From: an uncultured Gammaproteobacteria bacterium
GTDB lineage: Bacteria; Pseudomonadota; Gammaproteobacteria; Pseudomonadales; UBA5518
Assembly: GCA_903921135.1 (NCBI GenBank)
Contig: CAIXOY010000622.1
Location: 1 to 20,388 of the forward strand
Direction: 5' to 3'
Length of the DNA: 20,388 bases
The notes below the pieces were generated by a model. That model searched no databases, was not told the DNA's origin, and worked only from the letters and a program-made list of their open reading frames with translations. The position numbers and the translations under genes are program-made. Shown here one piece after another: positions 1-6,839 of the stretch (its first letter is position 1; every line of letters starts with the position of its first letter).

Positions 1-1
1 A

Positions 2-1114
2 TCCGCCGGGGATGGCGCAAAGAGCAAACTTCCGCGTCCCAGGGAGATCTGCAACATCCTCGACGAGTACGTGATCGGGCAGCACCACGCCAAGAAAGTG
101 CTCTCGGTCGCCGTATACAACCACTACAAGCGTCTGCGTGTCGGCGATCGTTCGCGTGATGACGTGGAACTGGGCAAGAGCAACATTCTGCTCGTCGGAC
201 CCACTGGCAGCGGCAAGACGCTCCTCGCGGAGACCCTCGCACGTTTGCTGGATGTGCCTTTCACCATCGCTGACGCAACCACCCTCACGGAGGCAGGTTA
301 CGTCGGCGAAGATGTCGAAAACATCATCCAGAAACTGCTCCAGAAAGCCGATTACGATGTGGAGAAGGCCCAGATGGGCATTGTCTACATCGACGAGATC
401 GACAAGATCTCACGCAAATCCGAGAACCCCAGCATCACACGCGATGTTTCGGGGGAGGGTGTACAGCAAGCCCTGCTGAAACTGATCGAAGGTACTGTAG
501 CGTCGGTCCCGCCGCAGGGTGGGCGCAAGCACCCGCAGCAGGAGTTCCTGCAGGTCGACACCTCCAACATCCTGTTCATCTGCGGTGGTGCGTTTGCGGG
601 CTTGGACAAGATCATCCGGGATCGCTCCGAGAAGAGTGGTATCGGATTCTCGGCTTCCATCAAAGGCAAGGACGAGTCCAAGAACATCAGCCAGTTGCTC
701 CACGAACTCCAACCCGAAGACCTCATCCGGTATGGTCTGATTCCCGAGTTCGTCGGCCGTCTGCCGGTCGTCGCCACGCTTGAGGAACTCGATCACGCAG
801 CCTTGATCCAGATCCTCACGGAGCCAAAGAACTCCCTCACACGACAGTTCCGCAAGCTCTTCGACATGGAAGGCGTGGAGCTCGATTTCCGCGAAGACGG
901 CCTGCGCGCGATTGCAGAGAAAGCCCTTGCCCGCAAGACCGGTGCGCGCGGATTGCGATCCATCCTGGAGTCCGTGCTGCTCGAAACGATGTTCGAGATT
1001 CCTTCGGAGCGTGACGTCACCAAAGTCGTCATTGATGAGTCCGTCATCAAAGGCGAGTCCGAACCGCTCAAGGTTTATCAGTCCCAAGCCCCCAAGGCTG
1101 CCCCCGCAGAATGA
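2..1114 (+). CDS. clpX: ATP-dependent Clp protease ATP-binding subunit ClpX (5' end cut off by window)
   Basis: ClpX is the AAA+ unfoldase that recognises tagged substrates and threads them into the ClpP peptidase in the cytoplasm. The reading frame is open from base 2, so the true start lies left of the window. About 370 residues are visible against roughly 424 in E. coli ClpX, and the missing part corresponds to the N-terminal zinc-binding domain. Visible landmarks are the Walker A motif GPTGSGKT (about 199-222), the pore loop GYVGED (about 298-315), Walker B IVYIDEIDK (about 379-405), the RKH loop in GGRKHPQQ (about 520-540) and the C-terminal small domain with ARKTGARGLRSI. The GTG at 71 is an internal Val (EYVIGQ), not a start. 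It lies 120 bp upstream of lon in the usual clpX-lon order. Identity is certain; only the N-terminus is unknown. Confidence 0.97.
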   Translation, partial: SAGDGAKSKLPRPREICNILDEYVIGQHHAKKVLSVAVYNHYKRLRVGDRSRDDVELGKSNILLVGPTGSGKTLLAETLARLLDVPFTIADATTLTEAGYVGEDVENIIQKLLQKADYDVEKAQMGIVYIDEIDKISRKSENPSITRDVSGEGVQQALLKLIEGTVASVPPQGGRKHPQQEFLQVDTSNILFICGGAFAGLDKIIRDRSEKSGIGFSASIKGKDESKNISQLLHELQPEDLIRYGLIPEFVGRLPVVATLEELDHAALIQILTEPKNSLTRQFRKLFDMEGVELDFREDGLRAIAEKALARKTGARGLRSILESVLLETMFEIPSERDVTKVVIDESVIKGESEPLKVYQSQAPKAAPAE

Positions 1115-1157
1115 TCCACGGGGTTCGGCGCTGCCGTACCCCGGTTGATCGAAGCCT

Positions 1158-1187
1158 CTTGTAGAATCGCCTCGCGACCCCCATCTT
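1158..1187 (+). promoter_or_regulatory. Heat-shock (RpoH/sigma32-type) promoter of lon
   Basis: A -35-like CTTGTA (1158-1163) is separated by 15 bases from a -10-like CCCCAT (1179-1184, continuing CTT). This closely matches the sigma32 consensus CTTGAA-N13-17-CCCCATnT. lon is a classic member of the sigma32 regulon, and the site lies about 50 bp upstream of its ATG. The expected transcript start is near 1191-1193, giving a leader of roughly 43 bases. The match is seen in the sequence; its activity is inferred. Confidence 0.75.
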
Positions 1188-1198
1188 GAGGGGGTCGC
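1174..1198. repeat. Perfect inverted repeat overlapping the lon -10 element
   Basis: Nine-base arms GCGACCCCC (1174-1182) and GGGGGTCGC (1190-1198) flank a 7-base centre. The left arm contains most of the CCCC of the sigma32-type -10 element. No T-run follows, so it is not a convincing intrinsic terminator for clpX. It could be an operator or chance symmetry. Confidence 0.5.
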
Positions 1199-1209
1199 TA
1201 CAGTCTGTG

Positions 1210-1223
1210 CGCCCGAAGGGGCG
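1210..1223 (+). repeat. Short leader hairpin next to the lon ribosome binding site
   Basis: CGCCC (1210-1214) and GGGCG (1219-1223) can pair around a GAAG tetraloop. The hairpin directly abuts the Shine-Dalgarno GAGGAG (1223-1228) of lon. It is small, and a regulatory role is speculative. Confidence 0.3.
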
Positions 1224-1234
1224 AGGAGTACCCG

Positions 1235-3655
1235 ATGAGATCGTCTCCCGGAGCGCGTGCCGCCGTTCCACTGCTGCCACTGCGCGATGTCGTGGTGTTT
1301 CCCCATATGGTGATCCCGCTGTTTGTGGGCAGGGAGAAGTCGATCCTTGCCCTCGAGGCAGCAATGTCTGCTGACAAGCGCATTCTGCTTGTCGCCCAGC
1401 GCAACGCGGCGGACGACGACCCGGGTGTTGACGATATCTACACGATCGGCACGCTCGCCAATGTTCTCCAGATGCTGAAACTGCCAGACGGCACGGTGAA
1501 GGTGCTGGTCGAGGGCGGAGAGCGTGCACAGATCGAGGACGTGATTTCGCGCGGGGGATACCTGGCTGCGCAGGCCACAGCGCTTCGGGGAGCCGTGTTG
1601 ACTGACGCCGAGGGCGACGCGCTGGTTCGCAGCTGCATGCGGCTTTTCGAGCAGTATGTGAATGTGGGCAAGAAGGTTCCCGCAGAGGTGCTGAGTGCTC
1701 TCAGCGGCATCGATGAGCCGGGGCGTCTTGCCGACACCATCGCCGCCCATCTGGCGCTGGAGTTGCCGCGCAAGCAGGAGATTCTCGAGGTCGCGTCCAT
1801 CGGTGAGCGGATCGAGCGCCTCATGGGCATCATGGAAGGCGAGATGGAGCTCTTTCAGGTCGAAAAGCGCATCCGTGGCCGCGTCAAGAAACAGATGGAG
1901 AAGAGCCAGCGAGAGTACTACCTGAACGAGCAGATGAAGGCGATCCAGAAGGAACTGGGCGAGCTTGAGGACGCGCCCAACGAACTGGAGAATCTCGAGA
2001 AACGCATCCGTTCTGCGGGCATGTCGAAGGACGCCGAAACCAAGGCCCTCACCGAGTTCAACAAACTGAAAATGATGTCACCGATGTCCGCAGAGGCCTC
2101 GGTGGTGCGGAGCTATCTCGACTGGATGGTTCAGGTCCCGTGGAAAAAGCGCAGCAAATTGCGCAATGACCTCGCACGCGCCGAAAAGATCCTCGAGGAA
2201 GACCATCACGGCCTCGAAGAGGTGAAGCAACGCATCCTCGAGTATCTCGCAGTGCAGCGTAGGGTTGGCAAGTCCAAGGGCCCGGTGCTGTGCTTCGTGG
2301 GCCCGCCGGGCGTTGGCAAGACCTCGCTGGGTGAAAGCATCGCGCGGGCTACCAATCGCCAGTTCGTTCGCATGGCGCTCGGCGGCGTGCGTGACGAGGC
2401 CGAGATCCGCGGTCATAGACGCACCTACATCGGATCCCTGCCGGGCAAGATATTGCAGAAGCTCTCGAAGGCAGGCGTACGCAACCCGCTCTTCCTGCTC
2501 GACGAAGTCGACAAGATGGGCATGGATCACCGCGGTGATCCTGCATCGGCGCTGCTCGAGGTGCTCGACCCGGAGCAGAACCACGCCTTCAACGATCACT
2601 ATCTCGAGGTCGATTACGATCTGTCGGACGTGATGTTCATCTGCACATCGAATTCGATGAACATCCCCGCTCCGCTGCTCGATCGTATGGAAGTGATCCG
2701 CTTGCCCGGATACACGGAGGACGAAAAAACCAGCATCGCGGAGCGTTACCTGTTGCCGAAGCAACTTCGCAACGCGGGCCTGGAAGCCGGTGAGATCGAA
2801 GTAGGGGAGGGCGTGGTGCGCGACATCATCCGCCACTACACGCGCGAGTCGGGTGTTCGCGGACTCGAGCGGCAAATCGCCAAGATCTGCCGCAAGCAGG
2901 TCAAGCAGATTTCGCTCGATCCCGCAAAGGCCAACGCTACCGTGACGCCTGGAAATCTCGAGGAGTACCTCGGTGTACGCAAGTATCGCCACGGTGAGGC
3001 ATTCGAGCGAAACCAGATCGGGCAGGTGACTGGTCTGGCGTGGACGCAGGTAGGCGGAGAACTCCTTCCTATCGAAGCGGTAGTTGTTCCCGGAAAAGGA
3101 CGGCAGGTCAAAACCGGTTCGCTCGGTGATGTGATGCAGGAGTCCATCCAGGCGGCCATGACGGTGGTTCGCGCACGCGCGAAAACGCTCGGCATTCGGC
3201 CGGACTTCCACGAGAAATCCGATATGCACATCCACGTGCCTGAGGGTGCCACCCCGAAGGATGGCCCCAGCGCAGGTATCGGCATGTGCACGGCCATGGT
3301 CTCCGTGCTCACGGGTATCCCCGTGCGTGCAGAAGTAGCGATGACCGGAGAGATCACGCTGCGCGGTCAGGTGCTCGCCATAGGAGGCCTCAAGGAAAAA
3401 CTCCTCGCGGCGCACCGCGGGGGTATCCGTACCGTGGTGATCCCCGAGGAGAACGAGCGGGATCTGAAAGAGATTCCCGATAACATCAAGCGCGACCTCG
3501 AGATCCGGCCCGTGCGCTGGATAGAGCAGGTACTGGACATCGCCCTCGAAAGCATGCCCACCCCGTTGTCTGACGAGGAGTGGAAAACGCTCAGCGAGAA
3601 AGCGGCTTCTGAGGGCACGCGTCCTCCCGAGGACGCGCGGGTGAATACGCATTGA
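1235..3655 (+). CDS. lon: ATP-dependent protease Lon (La)
   Basis: Lon is a cytoplasmic homo-oligomeric AAA+ serine protease that degrades misfolded and regulatory proteins. The product is 806 residues, in the normal range for LonA (about 780-820). The N-terminal LON substrate-binding domain begins at VPLLPLRDVVVFPHMV and is followed by a long helical region. The AAA+ module has Walker A GPPGVGKT with Lys at residue 362 and Walker B LFLLDEVDKMG near residue 423. The C-terminal protease domain carries PKDGPSAGIG with the catalytic Ser at residue 679 and the partner Lys in GGLKEKLLAA at residue 722; these numbers equal those of E. coli Lon. The ATG at 1235 is chosen because GAGGAG lies 6 bases upstream. 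The gene follows clpX with its own heat-shock-type promoter. The C-terminal tail is Ser/Thr/Glu-rich. Confidence 0.98.
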   Translation: MRSSPGARAAVPLLPLRDVVVFPHMVIPLFVGREKSILALEAAMSADKRILLVAQRNAADDDPGVDDIYTIGTLANVLQMLKLPDGTVKVLVEGGERAQIEDVISRGGYLAAQATALRGAVLTDAEGDALVRSCMRLFEQYVNVGKKVPAEVLSALSGIDEPGRLADTIAAHLALELPRKQEILEVASIGERIERLMGIMEGEMELFQVEKRIRGRVKKQMEKSQREYYLNEQMKAIQKELGELEDAPNELENLEKRIRSAGMSKDAETKALTEFNKLKMMSPMSAEASVVRSYLDWMVQVPWKKRSKLRNDLARAEKILEEDHHGLEEVKQRILEYLAVQRRVGKSKGPVLCFVGPPGVGKTSLGESIARATNRQFVRMALGGVRDEAEIRGHRRTYIGSLPGKILQKLSKAGVRNPLFLLDEVDKMGMDHRGDPASALLEVLDPEQNHAFNDHYLEVDYDLSDVMFICTSNSMNIPAPLLDRMEVIRLPGYTEDEKTSIAERYLLPKQLRNAGLEAGEIEVGEGVVRDIIRHYTRESGVRGLERQIAKICRKQVKQISLDPAKANATVTPGNLEEYLGVRKYRHGEAFERNQIGQVTGLAWTQVGGELLPIEAVVVPGKGRQVKTGSLGDVMQESIQAAMTVVRARAKTLGIRPDFHEKSDMHIHVPEGATPKDGPSAGIGMCTAMVSVLTGIPVRAEVAMTGEITLRGQVLAIGGLKEKLLAAHRGGIRTVVIPEENERDLKEIPDNIKRDLEIRPVRWIEQVLDIALESMPTPLSDEEWKTLSEKAASEGTRPPEDARVNTH
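3618..3637. repeat. 20-base perfect palindrome-like hairpin at the 3' end of lon
   Basis: CGCGTCCTC (3618-3626) and GAGGACGCG (3629-3637) form a 9-bp inverted repeat around CC, inside the last codons of lon. No T-tract follows, so it is not a standard intrinsic terminator. It could slow 3' exonucleases or be chance in GC-rich DNA. Confidence 0.4.
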
Positions 3656-3668
3656 TGGCCCTTCCTGC

Positions 3669-3699
3669 TTGACCGTCGCGAAGGGCGCTGGTGTACACT
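3669..3699 (+). promoter_or_regulatory. Probable sigma70-type promoter of hupB
   Basis: TTGACC (3669-3674) is followed by GTGTACACT. A -10 can be read as TGTACA (3692-3697, 17-base spacer) or TACACT (3694-3699, 19-base spacer). It lies 60-90 bp upstream of the hupB GTG, in the gap after lon, where an independent strong HU promoter is expected. A 7-bp inverted repeat, GCCCTTC (3658-3664) with GAAGGGC (3680-3686), spans the -35 element. Confidence 0.5.
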
Positions 3700-3762
3700 C
3701 CGCCCCCTTCCGCGGCGCAGGTATCTGGCGTCGCACAGCAGCGCAGAACACAGGGGCACACC

Positions 3763-4035
3763 GTGAACAAGACCGAACTCGTTGACCTGATCGCCGACAA
3801 GGCAGACATCTCCAAGTCCTCTGCAGCTCGCGCACTCGAGGCTGCCATCGCCGGCATCACCGATGCGCTTCGCGCGGGCGATCAGGTGTCTCTCGTCGGC
3901 TTCGGCACTTTCGCCGTGAAGCAGCGTGCAGAGCGTCAGGGGCGTAACCCCAAAACCGGTGAATTGCTCAACATCGCAGCGAGCCGCTCGCCGGGGTTCA
4001 AGCCCGGCAAAGCGCTGCGTGACGCGCTGAATTGA
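3763..4035 (+). CDS. hupB: DNA-binding protein HU-beta
   Basis: HU is a small dimeric nucleoid protein that bends and wraps DNA without strict sequence specificity. The product is 90 residues, exactly the usual HU length. It begins MNKTELVDLIADKA and carries the HU/IHF signature GFGTFAVKQRAERQGRNP, with the DNA-binding beta arm RNPKTGE and the C-terminal GFKPGKALRDALN. The GTG at 3763 is the start: AGGGG (3752-3756) lies 6 bases upstream and the protein then aligns from residue 1 with known HU. The frame stays open upstream to 3691, but that part overlaps the promoter and is not coding. The gene sits between lon and ppiD, the classical hupB position. IHF subunits are less likely because the N-terminus and length match HU. 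Confidence 0.96.
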   Translation: MNKTELVDLIADKADISKSSAARALEAAIAGITDALRAGDQVSLVGFGTFAVKQRAERQGRNPKTGELLNIAASRSPGFKPGKALRDALN

Positions 4036-4040
4036 TCGGG

Positions 4041-4077
4041 GCTGCCACCGGCAGCGGCTTGCCCTGTTTCCCTTTCT
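4041..4077 (+). terminator. Weak candidate terminator after hupB
   Basis: GCTGCC (4041-4046) and GGCAGC (4050-4055) form a 6-bp stem with a 3-base loop just after the hupB stop. A pyrimidine-rich, T-containing stretch (4059-4080) follows rather than a clean T-run. It may only attenuate read-through into ppiD. Confidence 0.3.
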
Positions 4078-4107
4078 TCCCACCGCCTGATTCCGGGATC
4101 TGCAACG

Positions 4108-5973
4108 ATGCTTCAGAAGATCCGTGACAATCTTCAGGGCACGATCGCCAAGGTCATCGTCGGCATCATCATCGTGCCCTTCGCGGTGTTCGGTATCGAG
4201 GCGTTCTTCACCGGTGGAGAGCCCAAGGTAGCCACCGTGGGTGCTGAGGTCATCACACAGCGCGAACTCGATCAGGCGATCGAACTCCAGCGTCGCAGGC
4301 TGGTAGGGAGCGCGGAGGAGAATGTAGATCCCGCCGAACTCGAAGACGCCAAGCTGCGCGGTCCGGTGCTCGACTCCCTGATTGAACGAAAACTCCTCGG
4401 ACAGGTGGCCAGCCACAGTGGATTCCGGGTAGGAGATGCGATGATCGACCGGATCATCCTCGACGATCAGAGTTTCCAGGATAACGGCAAGTTCTCGCAG
4501 GAGCGCTTCCAGGGAATCCTCGCCAGCAACGGCCTCACGCCCTCGTACTACCGCAACCTGCTGCGGGAAGAATTGCTGATAAACCAGGTTCTCGGTGGCG
4601 TAGCCACGAGTGACTTCAGCACGGAGGCGGAAATCCGCGAGGTCGCCCGTATCACCCAACAGAGTGTGGACGTCCGGTATCTCACGGTGCCGCTCGAAAG
4701 CGCGGGCGCGCCCCCGGATGTACCTGCCGTGCGCGTGGCTTCCTACTTCGAATCCAACAAGGCGGAGTTCCGGACACCCGAGTCGGTGGCCCTCGATTAC
4801 ATAGAGCTTCGCATCGAGGATCTCTACCAGAAAGTTTCCGATGAAGAAGTGAAGGCGGAGTACGAGCGACGCCTTGCAGACTACAAGGACGCCGAGGAGC
4901 GTCACGCCGCCCACATCATGATCTCGTCTCTTGACGACGAGAAAGCCAAAGCGCGCCTGCTGGAGCTGCGTGGCCGGATCGAGAAAGGCGAGGATTTTGC
5001 GACGGTTGCGCGCGAGGCATCCGAAGACGTGGGGTCTGCGCAGGAGGGTGGTGATCTTGGTTACTCCGGGGGAGACGCCTTTCCTGCGGAGTTCGAGGAA
5101 GCTCTGGCATCGCTCAAGCCCGGACAGGTGTCGGAGCCGCTGAGAACGGATTCCGGTTGGCACCTGGTCAAGTTGCTGGACGTCCGGGCCAAAGAGGCAC
5201 CCTCCTTGGCTGAACTGCGCCCCGTGATCGAGGCGGAGCTCCAGAAGAAGGCTTCCAAGCCCTTGTTCGTCGAAAAATCCGAGCAGCTCGCCGATCTCAC
5301 CTTCAACAGTGAAGGTCTGGCAGACGCTGCCAAGACACTCGGTCTATCGGTCAAGCAGGGGCCTGTGATCAGCCGGCGCGGCGGTGAAGGTGTCTTCTCG
5401 GATTCCCGCGTCATCAACGCCGGTTTCAGCGAGGACGTCCTCAAATCCGGACAGAATAGCGAGATCATCGAACTCGAGGATGGCCACGCCGTGGTGGTTC
5501 GCCTGCGAGAGCACCAGCCCGAGCGCCAGCAGGCGCTGACAGAGGTTGAGGCCGGGATACGCACCTTGCTTGTCGAGGCCATCCGCCGCGAACGTGCGCT
5601 CGAGAAGGCAAAGACCTTGTTGTCCGAACTCGGTTCCGGGATTTCCCTGGATGCCGTTGCGAAGCGTGAGGCCCTGCAATGGCAAGTCGCTCTCGAACAT
5701 CGCAGGGGATCGCCCGACCTTCCCAAGGAACTCGGTGACGCTGTATTCACGGTACGGCCCACCTCGGTTGCCAGCTCCGGGGGGACGGTCGTGATGCCCG
5801 GCGGCGATGTCGTTGTCTACCAGTCTTCGAATTTCCGGGAGGGAGAACTGACAGCCATTCCCGCAGAGCAACAACTTCAGCTTCGAAGCATGCTCGCACA
5901 ATCGAGAGGTGCCGCAGCTGCGGCGCACTACCGCCAGCGTTTGCGTGCTCTGGTGGACGTGCAGGTTCTCTGA
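4108..5973 (+). CDS. ppiD: Periplasmic folding chaperone / peptidyl-prolyl isomerase PpiD (SurA-like)
   Basis: PpiD is an inner-membrane-anchored periplasmic chaperone near the Sec translocon that helps newly exported proteins fold. The product is 621 residues, matching E. coli PpiD (623). The N-terminus MLQKIRDNLQGTIAKV leads into one transmembrane anchor at about residues 12-34. A SurA_N-like helical domain follows (about 40-240). A single parvulin (PpiC) domain lies at about 265-360, from RHAAHIMIS through GGDLGYSGGDAFPAEF to GWHLVKLLDV. The rest is a C-terminal chaperone-type region. ATG 4108 gives the typical N-in anchor, although only a weak GGGATC-type ribosome site precedes it. It follows hupB by 72 bp, the normal gene order. 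In E. coli the PpiD parvulin domain has little isomerase activity, so the chaperone role is the safer statement. Confidence 0.96.
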   Translation: MLQKIRDNLQGTIAKVIVGIIIVPFAVFGIEAFFTGGEPKVATVGAEVITQRELDQAIELQRRRLVGSAEENVDPAELEDAKLRGPVLDSLIERKLLGQVASHSGFRVGDAMIDRIILDDQSFQDNGKFSQERFQGILASNGLTPSYYRNLLREELLINQVLGGVATSDFSTEAEIREVARITQQSVDVRYLTVPLESAGAPPDVPAVRVASYFESNKAEFRTPESVALDYIELRIEDLYQKVSDEEVKAEYERRLADYKDAEERHAAHIMISSLDDEKAKARLLELRGRIEKGEDFATVAREASEDVGSAQEGGDLGYSGGDAFPAEFEEALASLKPGQVSEPLRTDSGWHLVKLLDVRAKEAPSLAELRPVIEAELQKKASKPLFVEKSEQLADLTFNSEGLADAAKTLGLSVKQGPVISRRGGEGVFSDSRVINAGFSEDVLKSGQNSEIIELEDGHAVVVRLREHQPERQQALTEVEAGIRTLLVEAIRRERALEKAKTLLSELGSGISLDAVAKREALQWQVALEHRRGSPDLPKELGDAVFTVRPTSVASSGGTVVMPGGDVVVYQSSNFREGELTAIPAEQQLQLRSMLAQSRGAAAAAHYRQRLRALVDVQVL

Positions 5974-5994
5974 GGCTGGCGGTCGGCAGCTGGC

Positions 5995-6756
5995 GTGTCC
6001 CGGCCCCGTCTCTTCTTTTGCGACACCTCCTCTGTGACATCGCCGGCGCTGTTGTCCCGGTACCGCGAGCTTTTGGAACCGGCTGAAACCGCGCGCCTCG
6101 ACCGCTTCCGGTTCGAGAAGGACCGGCACTCCTTCCTGGTCAGTCACGCTCTGCTACGCACCGTGCTATCGGAGTTTACGGGGACAGACGCCGCCTCCTT
6201 GCAGTTTGCTGCCGGTGAGCACGGCAAGCCCTACCTCGATAGCACGCGACAGCAATCAACTGCACCGCTGGCGTTCAACCTGTCCCACTCGGGCTCCTAC
6301 GCGGCCGTGGCGGTGCGTCAGGGGCAAGCGGCACTGGGCGTGGATATCGAGTTTCATCGCGCCGAGCGGCGCTTCGCGGAATTGTCCCGCAGGTACTTTG
6401 CCGACAGCGAGGTTCGGGCCCTGGATGCGGAGCCCGGCCACGCGAGGATGGGGCGCTTCTATGACATCTGGACGCTGAAGGAGGCCTATCTCAAGGCACG
6501 CGGTACCGGCCTGCAGTTGCCCCTCGAGGATTTTGCCTTCGCGTTTTCGGCGGATCGCCTTGATTTCAACGCCCGTCCCGACCTCGATGACTGCCCGCAG
6601 CGCTGGCGCTTCTGGTGCGCGCGATTCCCGGGTGAGTTCAGTGTCGCGCTGGCGATCGAGTCGGAGGAGTCGCCTGAGCCGGTACTTGAGTTGCGTGTGC
6701 CGCTTGGCGAATCCCGGCCCACAGCGTTCGCGCGGATCGTGGCCTGCAGCCGTTAA
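5995..6756 (+). CDS. 4'-phosphopantetheinyl transferase, Sfp/AcpT type
   Basis: These enzymes move the 4'-phosphopantetheine arm of CoA onto a conserved Ser of acyl, peptidyl or aryl carrier proteins. The product is 253 residues, typical for the Sfp/Gsp/HetI class and about twice AcpS. The two-half fold shows its motifs in order: the N-terminal RFRFEKDRHSFLVSHALLR, then GKPYL, FNLSHSG (about residue 93), GVDIE at 115-119 with metal ligands Asp117 and Glu119, and WTLKEAYLK with Trp159, Lys162, Glu163 and Lys167. The GTG at 5995 is the first possible start after an in-frame stop at 5971, which is also the ppiD stop; the ribosome site is poor, so coupling to ppiD translation 21 bases upstream is possible. 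No carrier-protein or megasynthase gene is in view, so the target could be fatty-acid ACP or a distant pathway. Confidence 0.9.
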   Translation: MSRPRLFFCDTSSVTSPALLSRYRELLEPAETARLDRFRFEKDRHSFLVSHALLRTVLSEFTGTDAASLQFAAGEHGKPYLDSTRQQSTAPLAFNLSHSGSYAAVAVRQGQAALGVDIEFHRAERRFAELSRRYFADSEVRALDAEPGHARMGRFYDIWTLKEAYLKARGTGLQLPLEDFAFAFSADRLDFNARPDLDDCPQRWRFWCARFPGEFSVALAIESEESPEPVLELRVPLGESRPTAFARIVACSR

Positions 6757-6839
6757 TTACCTCTGTCCGGGCGATGTAGCCTGCGCACGCTGCCGCTAAG
6801 ATACGCGCCGGTTCAGATCAGCCCATCCGGAGAGTCCGC

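Noticed and set aside
1174..1198. Intrinsic terminator for clpX
   Set aside because: The stem is strong but no T-run follows, and the left arm is part of the lon promoter.
410..1750. 446-codon - strand frame across the clpX-lon junction
   Set aside because: It is antisense to two certain genes and to the lon promoter, with low-complexity composition and no domain.
2078..5163. Very long - strand open frames (585 and 598 codons) opposite lon, hupB and ppiD
   Set aside because: They are antisense to well-conserved genes, cross gene boundaries and show no recognisable family. Long antisense frames are expected in GC-rich coding DNA.
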